Shown here in pieces: positions 1 through 5,256 of a stretch of DNA of 7,671 nucleotides. The notes beneath the pieces were generated by a model, which was not told the DNA's origin, searched no databases, and worked only from the letters and a program-made list of their open reading frames with translations. The stretch's first letter is position 1, and each line of letters begins with the position of its first letter. Origin of the DNA: Pseudanabaena sp. UBA1465 (GTDB taxonomy: Bacteria > Cyanobacteriota > Cyanobacteriia > Pseudanabaenales > Pseudanabaenaceae); the NCBI GenBank assembly GCA_002325645.1, contig DCSN01000149.1:17882-25552 (forward strand). The letters are read 5' to 3'. The translations under genes were made by a program, and so were the position numbers.

Positions 1-104
1 TGATCGAGTTTTGCTGTAAAAAGACTCAATCTCTACCCGAAGTCAACGAGATTACAGATGCAGATATCGAAGCAGAAATTAACGCCTATCGCCAAGGACA
101 ATGA
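1..104 (+). CDS. Probable antitoxin, 3' end only
   Basis: This is an open frame entering from the left edge (codons from base 3) and ending at TGA 102-104. The visible 33 residues end in ITDADIEAEINAYRQGQ, an acidic helical tail like those of many small antitoxins. The stop overlaps the ATG of a PIN-family toxin remnant at 101 (ATGA), the usual antitoxin-toxin coupling. The role is inferred from position; the N-terminal DNA-binding part is outside the window and I cannot name the antitoxin family. Because the toxin downstream is broken, this may be an orphan antitoxin. It could also be an unrelated small protein that happens to precede the PIN gene. Confidence 0.55.
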   Translation, partial: IEFCCKKTQSLPEVNEITDADIEAEINAYRQGQ

Positions 105-302
105 AAGTAATTATCGACACAAACATCTTGGTATCTGCGGCAATTCGTGATGGCATACCTGAGATAGTCATTCAATTTATAGTCGATCGCTGCCAATACT
201 GACTTTTTGATAACAGGTGATCGGGACTTCGAGGATGTTCAAATGTTAGAGAATACGACCATTCTATCTGTCAGAGATTTCAAAAAATTATTTTGCGATT
301 AA
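101..302 (+). pseudogene. PIN-family toxin with internal deletion
   Basis: This is a remnant of a type II toxin of the PIN ribonuclease family (TIGR00305/COG1569-like), which normally cuts RNA using a cluster of acidic residues. The first 30 codons from ATG 101 read MKVIIDTNILVSAAIRDG and onward, a textbook PIN start with catalytic Asp6. That frame stops at TGA 200-202. Another frame, from about 192 to TAA 300-302, encodes the family's C-terminal end, including ANTDFLITGDRDF and TTILSVRDFKKL. Together the two parts make about 68 residues, where intact members have about 140. The middle 65-75 residues, with the central Glu and Asp of the active site, are absent. The parts meet at CGATCGC (184-190) and are out of frame. 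The product is almost certainly inactive. The ATG overlaps the upstream antitoxin stop. Confidence 0.88.
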
Positions 303-319
303 CCGACAGCGATCGTGAT

Positions 320-415
320 ATGGCAAAGACTGACTCAGATTTTGATAATATTCACCGCGATCGCCGCTTTCAAGCCTTGAATGAAATCTTATTAGAACAA
401 CGGCATGGCTATTAA
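320..415 (+). CDS. Possible small protein, 31 aa
   Basis: A short open frame starts at ATG 320 and ends at TAA 413-415. It overlaps the first 11 bases of the SbcD gene (ATG 405) in another frame. The product is hydrophilic and highly charged, ending in RRFQALNEILLEQRHGY, which could form a short amphipathic helix. I do not recognise the family. In favour of a real gene are the overlap with sbcD, typical of translational coupling, and the protein-like composition. Against it are its length, the lack of a clear ribosome binding site, and its position right after a broken toxin gene, which could make it a leftover fragment. Confidence 0.35.
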   Translation: MAKTDSDFDNIHRDRRFQALNEILLEQRHGY

Positions 416-1691
416 AATTCTACATCTTTCCGATATTCACCTTGGTAGTACCACTCATGGCAAAATCAATCCCCAAACAGGACTCAACACACGTCTAGAA
501 GACTTTGTGGCAGCCTTAACCATATGTATCGATCGCGCAATTAATGAACCAGCCGATTTAGTTCTCTTTGGTGGCGATGCATTTCCTGATGCCACACCCC
601 CGCCCCTTGTGCAGCAAGCCTTTGCCAAACAATTTCGCCGTCTTGCTGATGCAGGGATTCCCACCGTTCTCTTAGTGGGGAATCATGATCAACATTCCCA
701 AGGAGTGGGCGGCGCGAGTCTAGCGATTTATCGCAGTCTTGCCGTGCCGAATTTTACCGTAGGCGATACGATCGCCACCCATCGCATTACCACCAATGCA
801 GGGGAGATCCAGATTATTACGTTACCTTGGATTACGCGATCGACTTTGCTCACCAAGTCGGAAACTGAAGGATTCTCGATGACTGAAGTGAGTCAATTTC
901 TGATCGATCGCCTACAGGTCGTGATCGAAGGTGAAATCCGTCAACTCGATCCGCAATTACCCACGATTTTACTAGCCCATGTGATGGTTGATACCGCAAC
1001 CTATGGCGCAGAGAGGTTTCTGGCGGCAGGTAAGGGCTTCACCATTCCTCTATCGATGCTCACCCGCGAGGCGTTTGATTATGTGGCGCTAGGTCATGTG
1101 CATCGTCATCAGATTTTGGCAACCCAACCGCTTGTGGTTTACCCTGGAAGCATTGAACGGGTGGATTTTGGTGAAGAGAATGAAGCGAAGGGCTATTGCT
1201 GGCTAGGGGTTGAGAAGGGGAAGATTGAGTTTGAATTTTGTCCAATTCCCAGCCGCGCTTTTCGGACTATTGAAATTGATGTAACTCAATCGGAGGATCC
1301 TCAAGGGAAGTTACTCAAGGCAATTCAGAAAGGGAAGATCGATCAGGCGATCGCAAGGTTAATCTATAAAATCAAGGCGGAGCAACTAGCCCAAATCGAC
1401 GATCGCCTGCTCCATGCAGCGATGGAAAGCGCCCATAACTATGCTCTGATTCCTGAAGTCGTTAGCCAAAATCCGCGCACCCGCTTACCCGATCTCAGCA
1501 CTGCCGAAGCCCTCGATCCGATGACTGCCTTAAAAACCTATCTCAGTACTCGCGAAGACTTAAAAAATCTAGAACCTGAAATGCTCACGGCTGCCCAAGA
1601 ATTACTCAGTGAGATCGGGTTAGGGATGGATGAACTTGATCCTGCGACCGATTCCAAGCAAACTAGTCAGTTGGTGATCAGTTTCGAGTAA
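405..1691 (+). CDS. sbcD: SbcD-type DNA repair exonuclease (metallophosphoesterase)
   Basis: This is the nuclease subunit expected to pair with the SbcC ATPase (Mre11-Rad50 type), which processes DNA ends, hairpins and cruciforms in the cytoplasm. The calcineurin-like phosphoesterase core is complete. It has Asp10 and His12 in HLSDIHLG, Asp58 in FGGDAF, Asn93-His94-Asp95 in VGNHDQ, His192 in LLAHVMVD, and His231/His233 in GHVHRHQ. These are the five motifs that hold the two metal ions. YPGSIERVDFGEE (about 247-258) is characteristic of SbcD. After the catalytic core (about 1-275) comes a C-terminal capping region whose last 100 residues are helical and probably contact SbcC. The length, 428 aa, is normal. 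ATG 405 is chosen because the first motif begins within ten residues. No sbcC is in the window. Less likely alternatives are a YhaO-like nuclease or another phosphodiesterase. Confidence 0.88.
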   Translation: MAIKILHLSDIHLGSTTHGKINPQTGLNTRLEDFVAALTICIDRAINEPADLVLFGGDAFPDATPPPLVQQAFAKQFRRLADAGIPTVLLVGNHDQHSQGVGGASLAIYRSLAVPNFTVGDTIATHRITTNAGEIQIITLPWITRSTLLTKSETEGFSMTEVSQFLIDRLQVVIEGEIRQLDPQLPTILLAHVMVDTATYGAERFLAAGKGFTIPLSMLTREAFDYVALGHVHRHQILATQPLVVYPGSIERVDFGEENEAKGYCWLGVEKGKIEFEFCPIPSRAFRTIEIDVTQSEDPQGKLLKAIQKGKIDQAIARLIYKIKAEQLAQIDDRLLHAAMESAHNYALIPEVVSQNPRTRLPDLSTAEALDPMTALKTYLSTREDLKNLEPEMLTAAQELLSEIGLGMDELDPATDSKQTSQLVISFE

Positions 1692-2337
1692 GTTTTGAGT
1701 AAGTTTCGAGTAATTGATTTTGCAAAGTTGATACGGGAACTTTCCGTAATTGCGCCGCCCGATCATAAATTTGTTCAATCGTAATATCTATGCGATCATC
1801 GGTTTCTAAAAGAAATCTACCATCGGCAATGGTGGCGATCGCCTGCACCACAGGAGCGCGATCGCTTAAAATCGCCGCACCAAAGGAGAAATAGAAATTA
1901 TGGTTGAGAAGTTGTTGCCATACTGCTTCCTTTTTATTAAATCCGTGAATAATCCAAGGAATTCTAGATTTTGTTTTTTCGCGAATGGCAATTAATTCTG
2001 CAAAGGCTTTCACACAATGAATAACAAGGGGTTTGCGGAGTTTCTCGGCTAGTTCTATCTGTTTGATAAAAACTTCAATTTGCAATGCTAAAGGTACATC
2101 GATATGACGATCCAATCCACATTCACCGATCGCCACAACCTGTGGCAATTCTGCCAAAGCTTCTAAATTTGACCATGCTGCTTGCCATGATGAATCTTGA
2201 ATAAACCAAGGATGTAATCCCAAACTACATAGATCGGGTAGGTTCTCTGTTTTTAGTTGAGAAGTAACATCCAGAGTTTGCAAATTAATTAAATCAGGAC
2301 TTTGGCGATCGTGATGGGTATGAAAATCAATAAACAT
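1678..2337 (-). CDS. TatD-family metal-dependent hydrolase
   Basis: This is a TIM-barrel metallohydrolase of the TatD/YcfH type; family members are metal-dependent DNases or related hydrolases, and the substrate here is unknown. Counting from ATG 2337 (219 aa), the metal ligands are all present: His6 and His8 in IDFHTHH, Glu72 in AIGECGLD, His107 in VIHC, His131 in IIHGF and Asp180 in LETDD. The GLHPW motif is near residue 40. A longer frame begins at TTG 2382, but it would translate one arm of a hairpin, and homology starts at MFIDFHTHH, so ATG 2337 is preferred. The protein is slightly shorter than the usual 250-260 aa. Its C-terminus is made by an 11-bp tandem repeat and overlaps the end of sbcD by 14 bp. 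It lies downstream of the lpxD pair on the same strand, but a functional link is not evident. Confidence 0.82.
   Translation of the reverse strand: MFIDFHTHHDRQSPDLINLQTLDVTSQLKTENLPDLCSLGLHPWFIQDSSWQAAWSNLEALAELPQVVAIGECGLDRHIDVPLALQIEVFIKQIELAEKLRKPLVIHCVKAFAELIAIREKTKSRIPWIIHGFNKKEAVWQQLLNHNFYFSFGAAILSDRAPVVQAIATIADGRFLLETDDRIDITIEQIYDRAAQLRKVPVSTLQNQLLETYSKLTRN
1680..1712 (+). repeat. 11-bp tandem repeat, three copies
   Basis: The unit AGTTTCGAGTA occurs three times head to tail at 1680-1690, 1691-1701 and 1702-1712; the middle copy has one substitution (TTT for TTC). The array spans the SbcD stop (1689-1691) and encodes, on the other strand, the last ten or so residues of the TatD protein. 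Because 11 is not a multiple of 3, gain or loss of a single unit would shift the TatD frame. Confidence 0.9.
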
Positions 2338-2354
2338 TACTTCATGGGATAAAG

Positions 2355-2399
2355 AGAGATTTTGAAAAGTCTTGCTTCGCAAGACTTTTCAAAATCTCT
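2355..2399. repeat. Perfect 21-bp inverted repeat with 3-base loop
   Basis: Bases 2355-2375 pair without mismatch with 2379-2399 around the loop TTC; the tip reads CTTGCTTCGCAAG. It lies between lpxD and tatD, 17 bases upstream of the chosen tatD ATG on the minus strand. No run of T follows on either strand, so a simple intrinsic terminator is unlikely. It may be a repetitive extragenic palindrome, an RNA processing stem, or a barrier to readthrough from lpxD. Confidence 0.93.
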
Positions 2400-2412
2400 T
2401 ATGCTGGATGGA

Positions 2413-2434
2413 ACAAGGGGCTTAAGCCCCTTGT
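2413..2434. repeat. 22-bp perfect palindrome at the lpxD stop codon
   Basis: The sequence is fully self-complementary, centred on GGGGCTTAAGCCCC, with no loop. The TTA at 2422-2424 is the TAA stop of the downstream lpxD copy read on the minus strand, so the stop lies in the palindrome. The final residues (RQGA) of that LpxD are encoded by its right half and adjoining bases. It is followed on the minus strand by TTCCATCC, with no T run, so termination is uncertain. It looks like a genomic repeat element inserted at the gene end. Confidence 0.9.
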
Positions 2435-3498
2435 CTGCGATCGGAAATCTTGGCTTCTAGTTCTGTAATTTGCTGTTCCAGTTTACGGACAGTGCGTAGG
2501 AGATCAGGAAGTTGACTTTTCGCGATCGCAATCCTATGCCAATCCTCTTCAGGAACGACGGGATAACCCACCATCCTTGCACCTGCGGGAACATTGCTGG
2601 GAATACCTGAATTGACACCAATATTCGCACCGTCACCAATATAAATGTGATAGGCTGACCCGACCTGTTCCGCCATAACCACATGATCACCAAGAGCCGC
2701 ACCACCTGCCAAGCCTACCTGTGCGCCGAGGCGTGAATGCGCTCCCACTTCGACACCATGCCCAATTTGGACTAAGTTATCAAGCTTTGCGCCTTCGTGA
2801 ATGGTAGTTACACCGACAGCAGCCCGATCAACACCACAGGAGCAACCGATTTCGACATTGTCTTCGATAATCACATGACCGATTTGAGGGAGTTTATACC
2901 AATTTCCATCAGGGGCAAGGTCAAAGCCAAACCCATCGCCACCGAGAACGGTATTGGGATAGATAATGCAATTTGCACCAATTTGAGTATGGTCGCCGAT
3001 CACACAACTAGTATGGATGATGGTATTTGCGCCAATTTCCACATCATTGTAAATGGTGACGCGGGAATCAATGATGGCATGATCACCAATTTTGACGCGA
3101 TCGCCAAGGACGACATAGGGCGCGATCGCCACATTTTTCCCGATCTGCACATCTTCACCAAAAATCGCCGTGGGATGAATACCCACGATTGGAGCGTCTG
3201 GTTGATTAAACTTTTCGAGAATTTTGGCGAGGAGAATCTGGGGATAAGCCGTGCGAATACAGGGTAAGGATGATGGAGTTGTCAGATCAAGAATCACCGC
3301 ACTAGCTTGAGTATCCTCAAGCAGGGGCATAAATTTGGCTGAGGAGATAAAGGTGATCTCTCCTGCTTGCGCCGAGGCGATCGCCGCCACACCTGTAATG
3401 CTCGGATCAGTACCATCGGATTCAAATTGACAATCGGGCAATAGGGCAGCAAATTCGGCAGCCAGTTCGGAGAGTTTAAAACTAATCAGTTGGGACAT
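2422..3498 (-). CDS. lpxD: UDP-3-O-acylglucosamine N-acyltransferase, second tandem copy
   Basis: LpxD adds a 3-hydroxyacyl chain from acyl carrier protein to the 2-amino group of UDP-3-O-acylglucosamine, the third step of lipid A synthesis, in the cytoplasm. The 358-aa product has the normal architecture: an N-terminal uridine-binding domain (about 1-100, with ITGVAAI and AGEITF), a left-handed parallel beta-helix of hexapeptide repeats (about 105-318), and a C-terminal charged helix (about 326-352). GGDGFGF (186-192) is the family signature. His247 in VQIGHGV matches the catalytic His239 of E. coli, and His284 matches the second conserved His (276). It is about 71% identical to the upstream copy, which ends 32 bp before its ATG. 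It differs in a coil near the second His (AEQVGSAYHIYIGDG) and ends in SDRRQGA, partly encoded by a palindrome. It is probably in one transcript with its paralogue. Confidence 0.92.
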   Translation of the reverse strand: MSQLISFKLSELAAEFAALLPDCQFESDGTDPSITGVAAIASAQAGEITFISSAKFMPLLEDTQASAVILDLTTPSSLPCIRTAYPQILLAKILEKFNQPDAPIVGIHPTAIFGEDVQIGKNVAIAPYVVLGDRVKIGDHAIIDSRVTIYNDVEIGANTIIHTSCVIGDHTQIGANCIIYPNTVLGGDGFGFDLAPDGNWYKLPQIGHVIIEDNVEIGCSCGVDRAAVGVTTIHEGAKLDNLVQIGHGVEVGAHSRLGAQVGLAGGAALGDHVVMAEQVGSAYHIYIGDGANIGVNSGIPSNVPAGARMVGYPVVPEEDWHRIAIAKSQLPDLLRTVRKLEQQITELEAKISDRRQGA

Positions 3499-3530
3499 GG
3501 ATCTAGATAAATATTCAGGACTGAGCGGTT

Positions 3531-4592
3531 TTATTCAGCAAGCTTGGCTTCTAATTCGGCAATGCGCTTTTCTAATTTACGAACGGTATGGAGCAAATCG
3601 GGAAGTTGACGTTCAGCAATAACGATCCGCTTCCATTGCTTTTCAGGAATAGTGGGAAAACCAATCATCGCCGCGCCTGCGGGAACATCGCTAGTAATCC
3701 CAGCCTTACCGCCAATGATCGCCCCATCACCAACGTGAATATGATCATTTGCGCCCACTTGTCCTGCCATCACCACATGATGCCCAAGGGTGACACCACC
3801 CGCTAAACCGACTTGAGCCGCCAGAACTGAGTGCGCCCCAACCTTGACACCATGAGCAATTTGGACAAAATTATCGAGCTTGGCTCCCTTATGAATAATC
3901 GTTACACCGACAGAAGGGCGGTCAACGGCACAGGAGCAACCAAGCTCAACATTATCTTCAATGATGACATGACCAGTTTGCGGGATTTTATACCAAGTGC
4001 CATTGGGCATGATCTCAAAACCAAAGCCATCACCACCCAGTACTGCATTGGGATGAAAAATACAATTTGCGCCGATTTGAGTACGATCTCTAATCACACA
4101 GTTAGCATGAATGGTTGTATTTGTACCAATCTCGACATCGTTATAAATGGTGACATGGGGGAAAATTGTGACGTTATTAGCAATTTTGGTGCGATCGCCA
4201 ATGACCGTATAAGCACCGATCGCCACATTTTCGCCTAACTGCACACCCTCGCCCAAAATCACGGTGGGATGAATGCCAACGGGCGGCGTGGGTGGTTGAT
4301 AAAACTTTTCGAGAACCTTGGCAAAAAGAATGCGAGGATTAGCAGTCCGAATACAGGGCAAGGTTGATGCAGTTTTCAGGTCAAGGATGACAGCGCTGGC
4401 TTGGGTATCCTTGAGACGAGCCACAAATTTTGATGAGGACACAAAGGTGATCTCTCCTGCTTGCGCCTTATCGATCGCCGCTACGCCTGTAATGATTGGA
4501 TCAATACCATCGGATTCAAATTTACAATCGGGCAATGCAGCCGCAAACTCGGCGGCGAGTTCAGAGAGCTTAAAAGAAATCTTTTGTGTCAT
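3531..4592 (-). CDS. lpxD: UDP-3-O-acylglucosamine N-acyltransferase, first tandem copy
   Basis: This is a second LpxD with the same predicted reaction in lipid A synthesis as the downstream copy. The start ATG 4592 (353 aa) is chosen because the paralogues align without gaps from this Met (MTQKISFKLSEL). The alternative ATG 4625 adds 11 unaligned residues and lies five bases from a small hairpin. Domains are an N-terminal uridine-binding part (about 1-100), a hexapeptide-repeat beta-helix (about 105-318) and a C-terminal helix ending ELEAKLAE. The GGDGFGF signature, catalytic His247 (VQIAHGV) and His284 (ANDHIHVGDG) are present. The region around His284 (MAGQVG, then GGKAGI) is closer to the usual LpxD consensus than in the other copy, so this one may be the main housekeeping enzyme. 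It is the first gene of the minus-strand cluster; its promoter should lie in the long AT-rich region to the right. Confidence 0.92.
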   Translation of the reverse strand: MTQKISFKLSELAAEFAAALPDCKFESDGIDPIITGVAAIDKAQAGEITFVSSSKFVARLKDTQASAVILDLKTASTLPCIRTANPRILFAKVLEKFYQPPTPPVGIHPTVILGEGVQLGENVAIGAYTVIGDRTKIANNVTIFPHVTIYNDVEIGTNTTIHANCVIRDRTQIGANCIFHPNAVLGGDGFGFEIMPNGTWYKIPQTGHVIIEDNVELGCSCAVDRPSVGVTIIHKGAKLDNFVQIAHGVKVGAHSVLAAQVGLAGGVTLGHHVVMAGQVGANDHIHVGDGAIIGGKAGITSDVPAGAAMIGFPTIPEKQWKRIVIAERQLPDLLHTVRKLEKRIAELEAKLAE

Positions 4593-4630
4593 ATTGGGGA
4601 AAATGGCTAAAGTACTTGCAATCATATATA

Positions 4631-4645
4631 GCGCTTTTTAAGCGC
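4631..4645. repeat. Small hairpin upstream of lpxD
   Basis: GCGCTT and AAGCGC pair around TTT. The hairpin lies 38 bases upstream of the preferred lpxD ATG (4592) on the minus strand, but only five bases from the alternative ATG at 4625, where it would crowd the ribosome site. A TATATA at 4625-4630 could be a -10 element, but no matching -35 is visible. Confidence 0.5.
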
Positions 4646-4693
4646 GTGAGGTACGTTTTTCTATCCTCAACGAAGGTGGAAACCACAAAATTT

Positions 4694-4711
4694 ATTCTTG
4701 ACTACAAGAAT
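4694..4711. repeat. 7-4-7 inverted repeat, possible operator
   Basis: ATTCTTG and CAAGAAT are perfect inverted copies separated by ACTA. Size and spacing fit a binding site for a dimeric regulator. It lies about 100 bases upstream of the lpxD start and far from the oxidoreductase gene, so lpxD would be the likelier target. No regulator is identified. Confidence 0.45.
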
Positions 4712-5064
4712 GTTAAAAGAGTAATCGGTAAGCTATAGAAATAATCAGTTGATTTTCGCACCTTAAAGTATCGACTGAATTAATAAACGAGTTTGGCATA
4801 TTCTATTGATAAATCTATCTATATACAAAGCTTATATTGCCTATGGATAGAAACTTACACTAAATGTAAAATACAAGAGATTTTTTTTGAAAGATATTAC
4901 TTTGCAATCTTTGCAAAAAATTCTTGTAAGCTAATTAGCCTTAATAAGCTGTAGCAACCTTAGTTACCATATTTTTTGAGTTATCAAGTTTGTTGTTTGT
5001 ATAAGACTTGACTTGACAAGATCGACATTAATTATCAGCCTATAAAACATTTTAAAACTATTAC

Positions 5065-5089
5065 TTTCTCTATGATTTCTATAGAGAAA
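5065..5089. repeat. 9-7-9 inverted repeat in the divergent promoter region
   Basis: TTTCTCTAT (5065-5073) and ATAGAGAAA (5081-5089) are perfect inverted copies around the spacer GATTTCT. It lies 168 bases upstream of the oxidoreductase ATG and seven bases before a HIP1 site. It could be an operator, or a stem in a long 5' leader. The sequence is AT-rich, so a stem in RNA would be of modest stability. Confidence 0.45.
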
Positions 5090-5193
5090 ATCTGATGCGA
5101 TCGCGAAAAGATTTAATTTTATTTAGCAGCAAATTTACCTACATTAAAACATGTGATTTATGGACATTGTAAGATAATCTTAATACTGTGTGA

Positions 5194-5222
5194 TGTGAAC
5201 TTACTTGTTTGTTATCTACAAT
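5194..5222 (+). promoter_or_regulatory. Weak candidate promoter for the oxidoreductase gene
   Basis: TACAAT at 5217-5222 matches the sigma-70 -10 consensus at five of six bases and would give a leader of about 28 bases before ATG 5257. The sequence 17 bases upstream (TGTGAA, 5194-5199) is a poor -35. Cyanobacterial promoters often lack a good -35, so this is possible but unproven. Confidence 0.25.
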
Positions 5223-5256
5223 GACGAGCAAATCTCTAAATCAATAATTGCAATTT

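Larger units (their letters stand above)
4593..5256. other. Long AT-rich intergenic region between divergent genes
   Basis: About 660 bp separate the lpxD start (4592) from the divergent oxidoreductase start (5257). I find no convincing coding region, tRNA, rRNA or CRISPR repeat here. It must contain both promoters. Visible structure consists of a hairpin at 4631-4645, inverted repeats at 4694-4711 and 5065-5089, the 10-bp palindrome GCTAATTAGC at 4930-4939, an 8-bp direct repeat CTTTGCAA at 4900 and 4909, a run of eight T at 4881-4888, and one HIP1 site at 5097-5104. An undetected small RNA or a decayed gene is possible. Confidence 0.7.

Noticed and set aside
2355..2434. The two palindromes as a classical intrinsic terminator after lpxD
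   Set aside because: Neither is followed by a T run on the minus strand. A role in termination cannot be excluded but is not supported by the usual signature.
2797..3267. Open frame of 156 codons on the plus strand, antisense to an lpxD copy; a similar one at 3831-4238 in the other copy
   Set aside because: The LpxD frames are clearly real with full motifs. The hexapeptide repeats give a regular codon pattern that leaves the opposite strand open, and the predicted peptides have no recognisable domain. That both copies show it follows from their homology.
2422..4592. Tandem repeats suggesting a mobile element or a CRISPR array
   Set aside because: The repetition is explained by two homologous genes and by hexapeptide repeats within each. 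There are no regular short repeats with unique spacers and no transposase.
1678..4592. A functional lipid A pathway link for the TatD gene
   Set aside because: Same-strand position alone is weak, and strong palindromes separate tatD from lpxD. No known role of TatD proteins in lipid A synthesis supports it.
4888..4935. Short TTG-initiated peptide of 15 codons in the intergenic region
   Set aside because: Too short, with no ribosome binding site and no sign of conservation available; chance frames of this size are expected.
4593..5256. Cyanobacterial small RNA Yfr1 in the intergenic region
   Set aside because: The characteristic ACTCCTCACAC core is not present on either strand.
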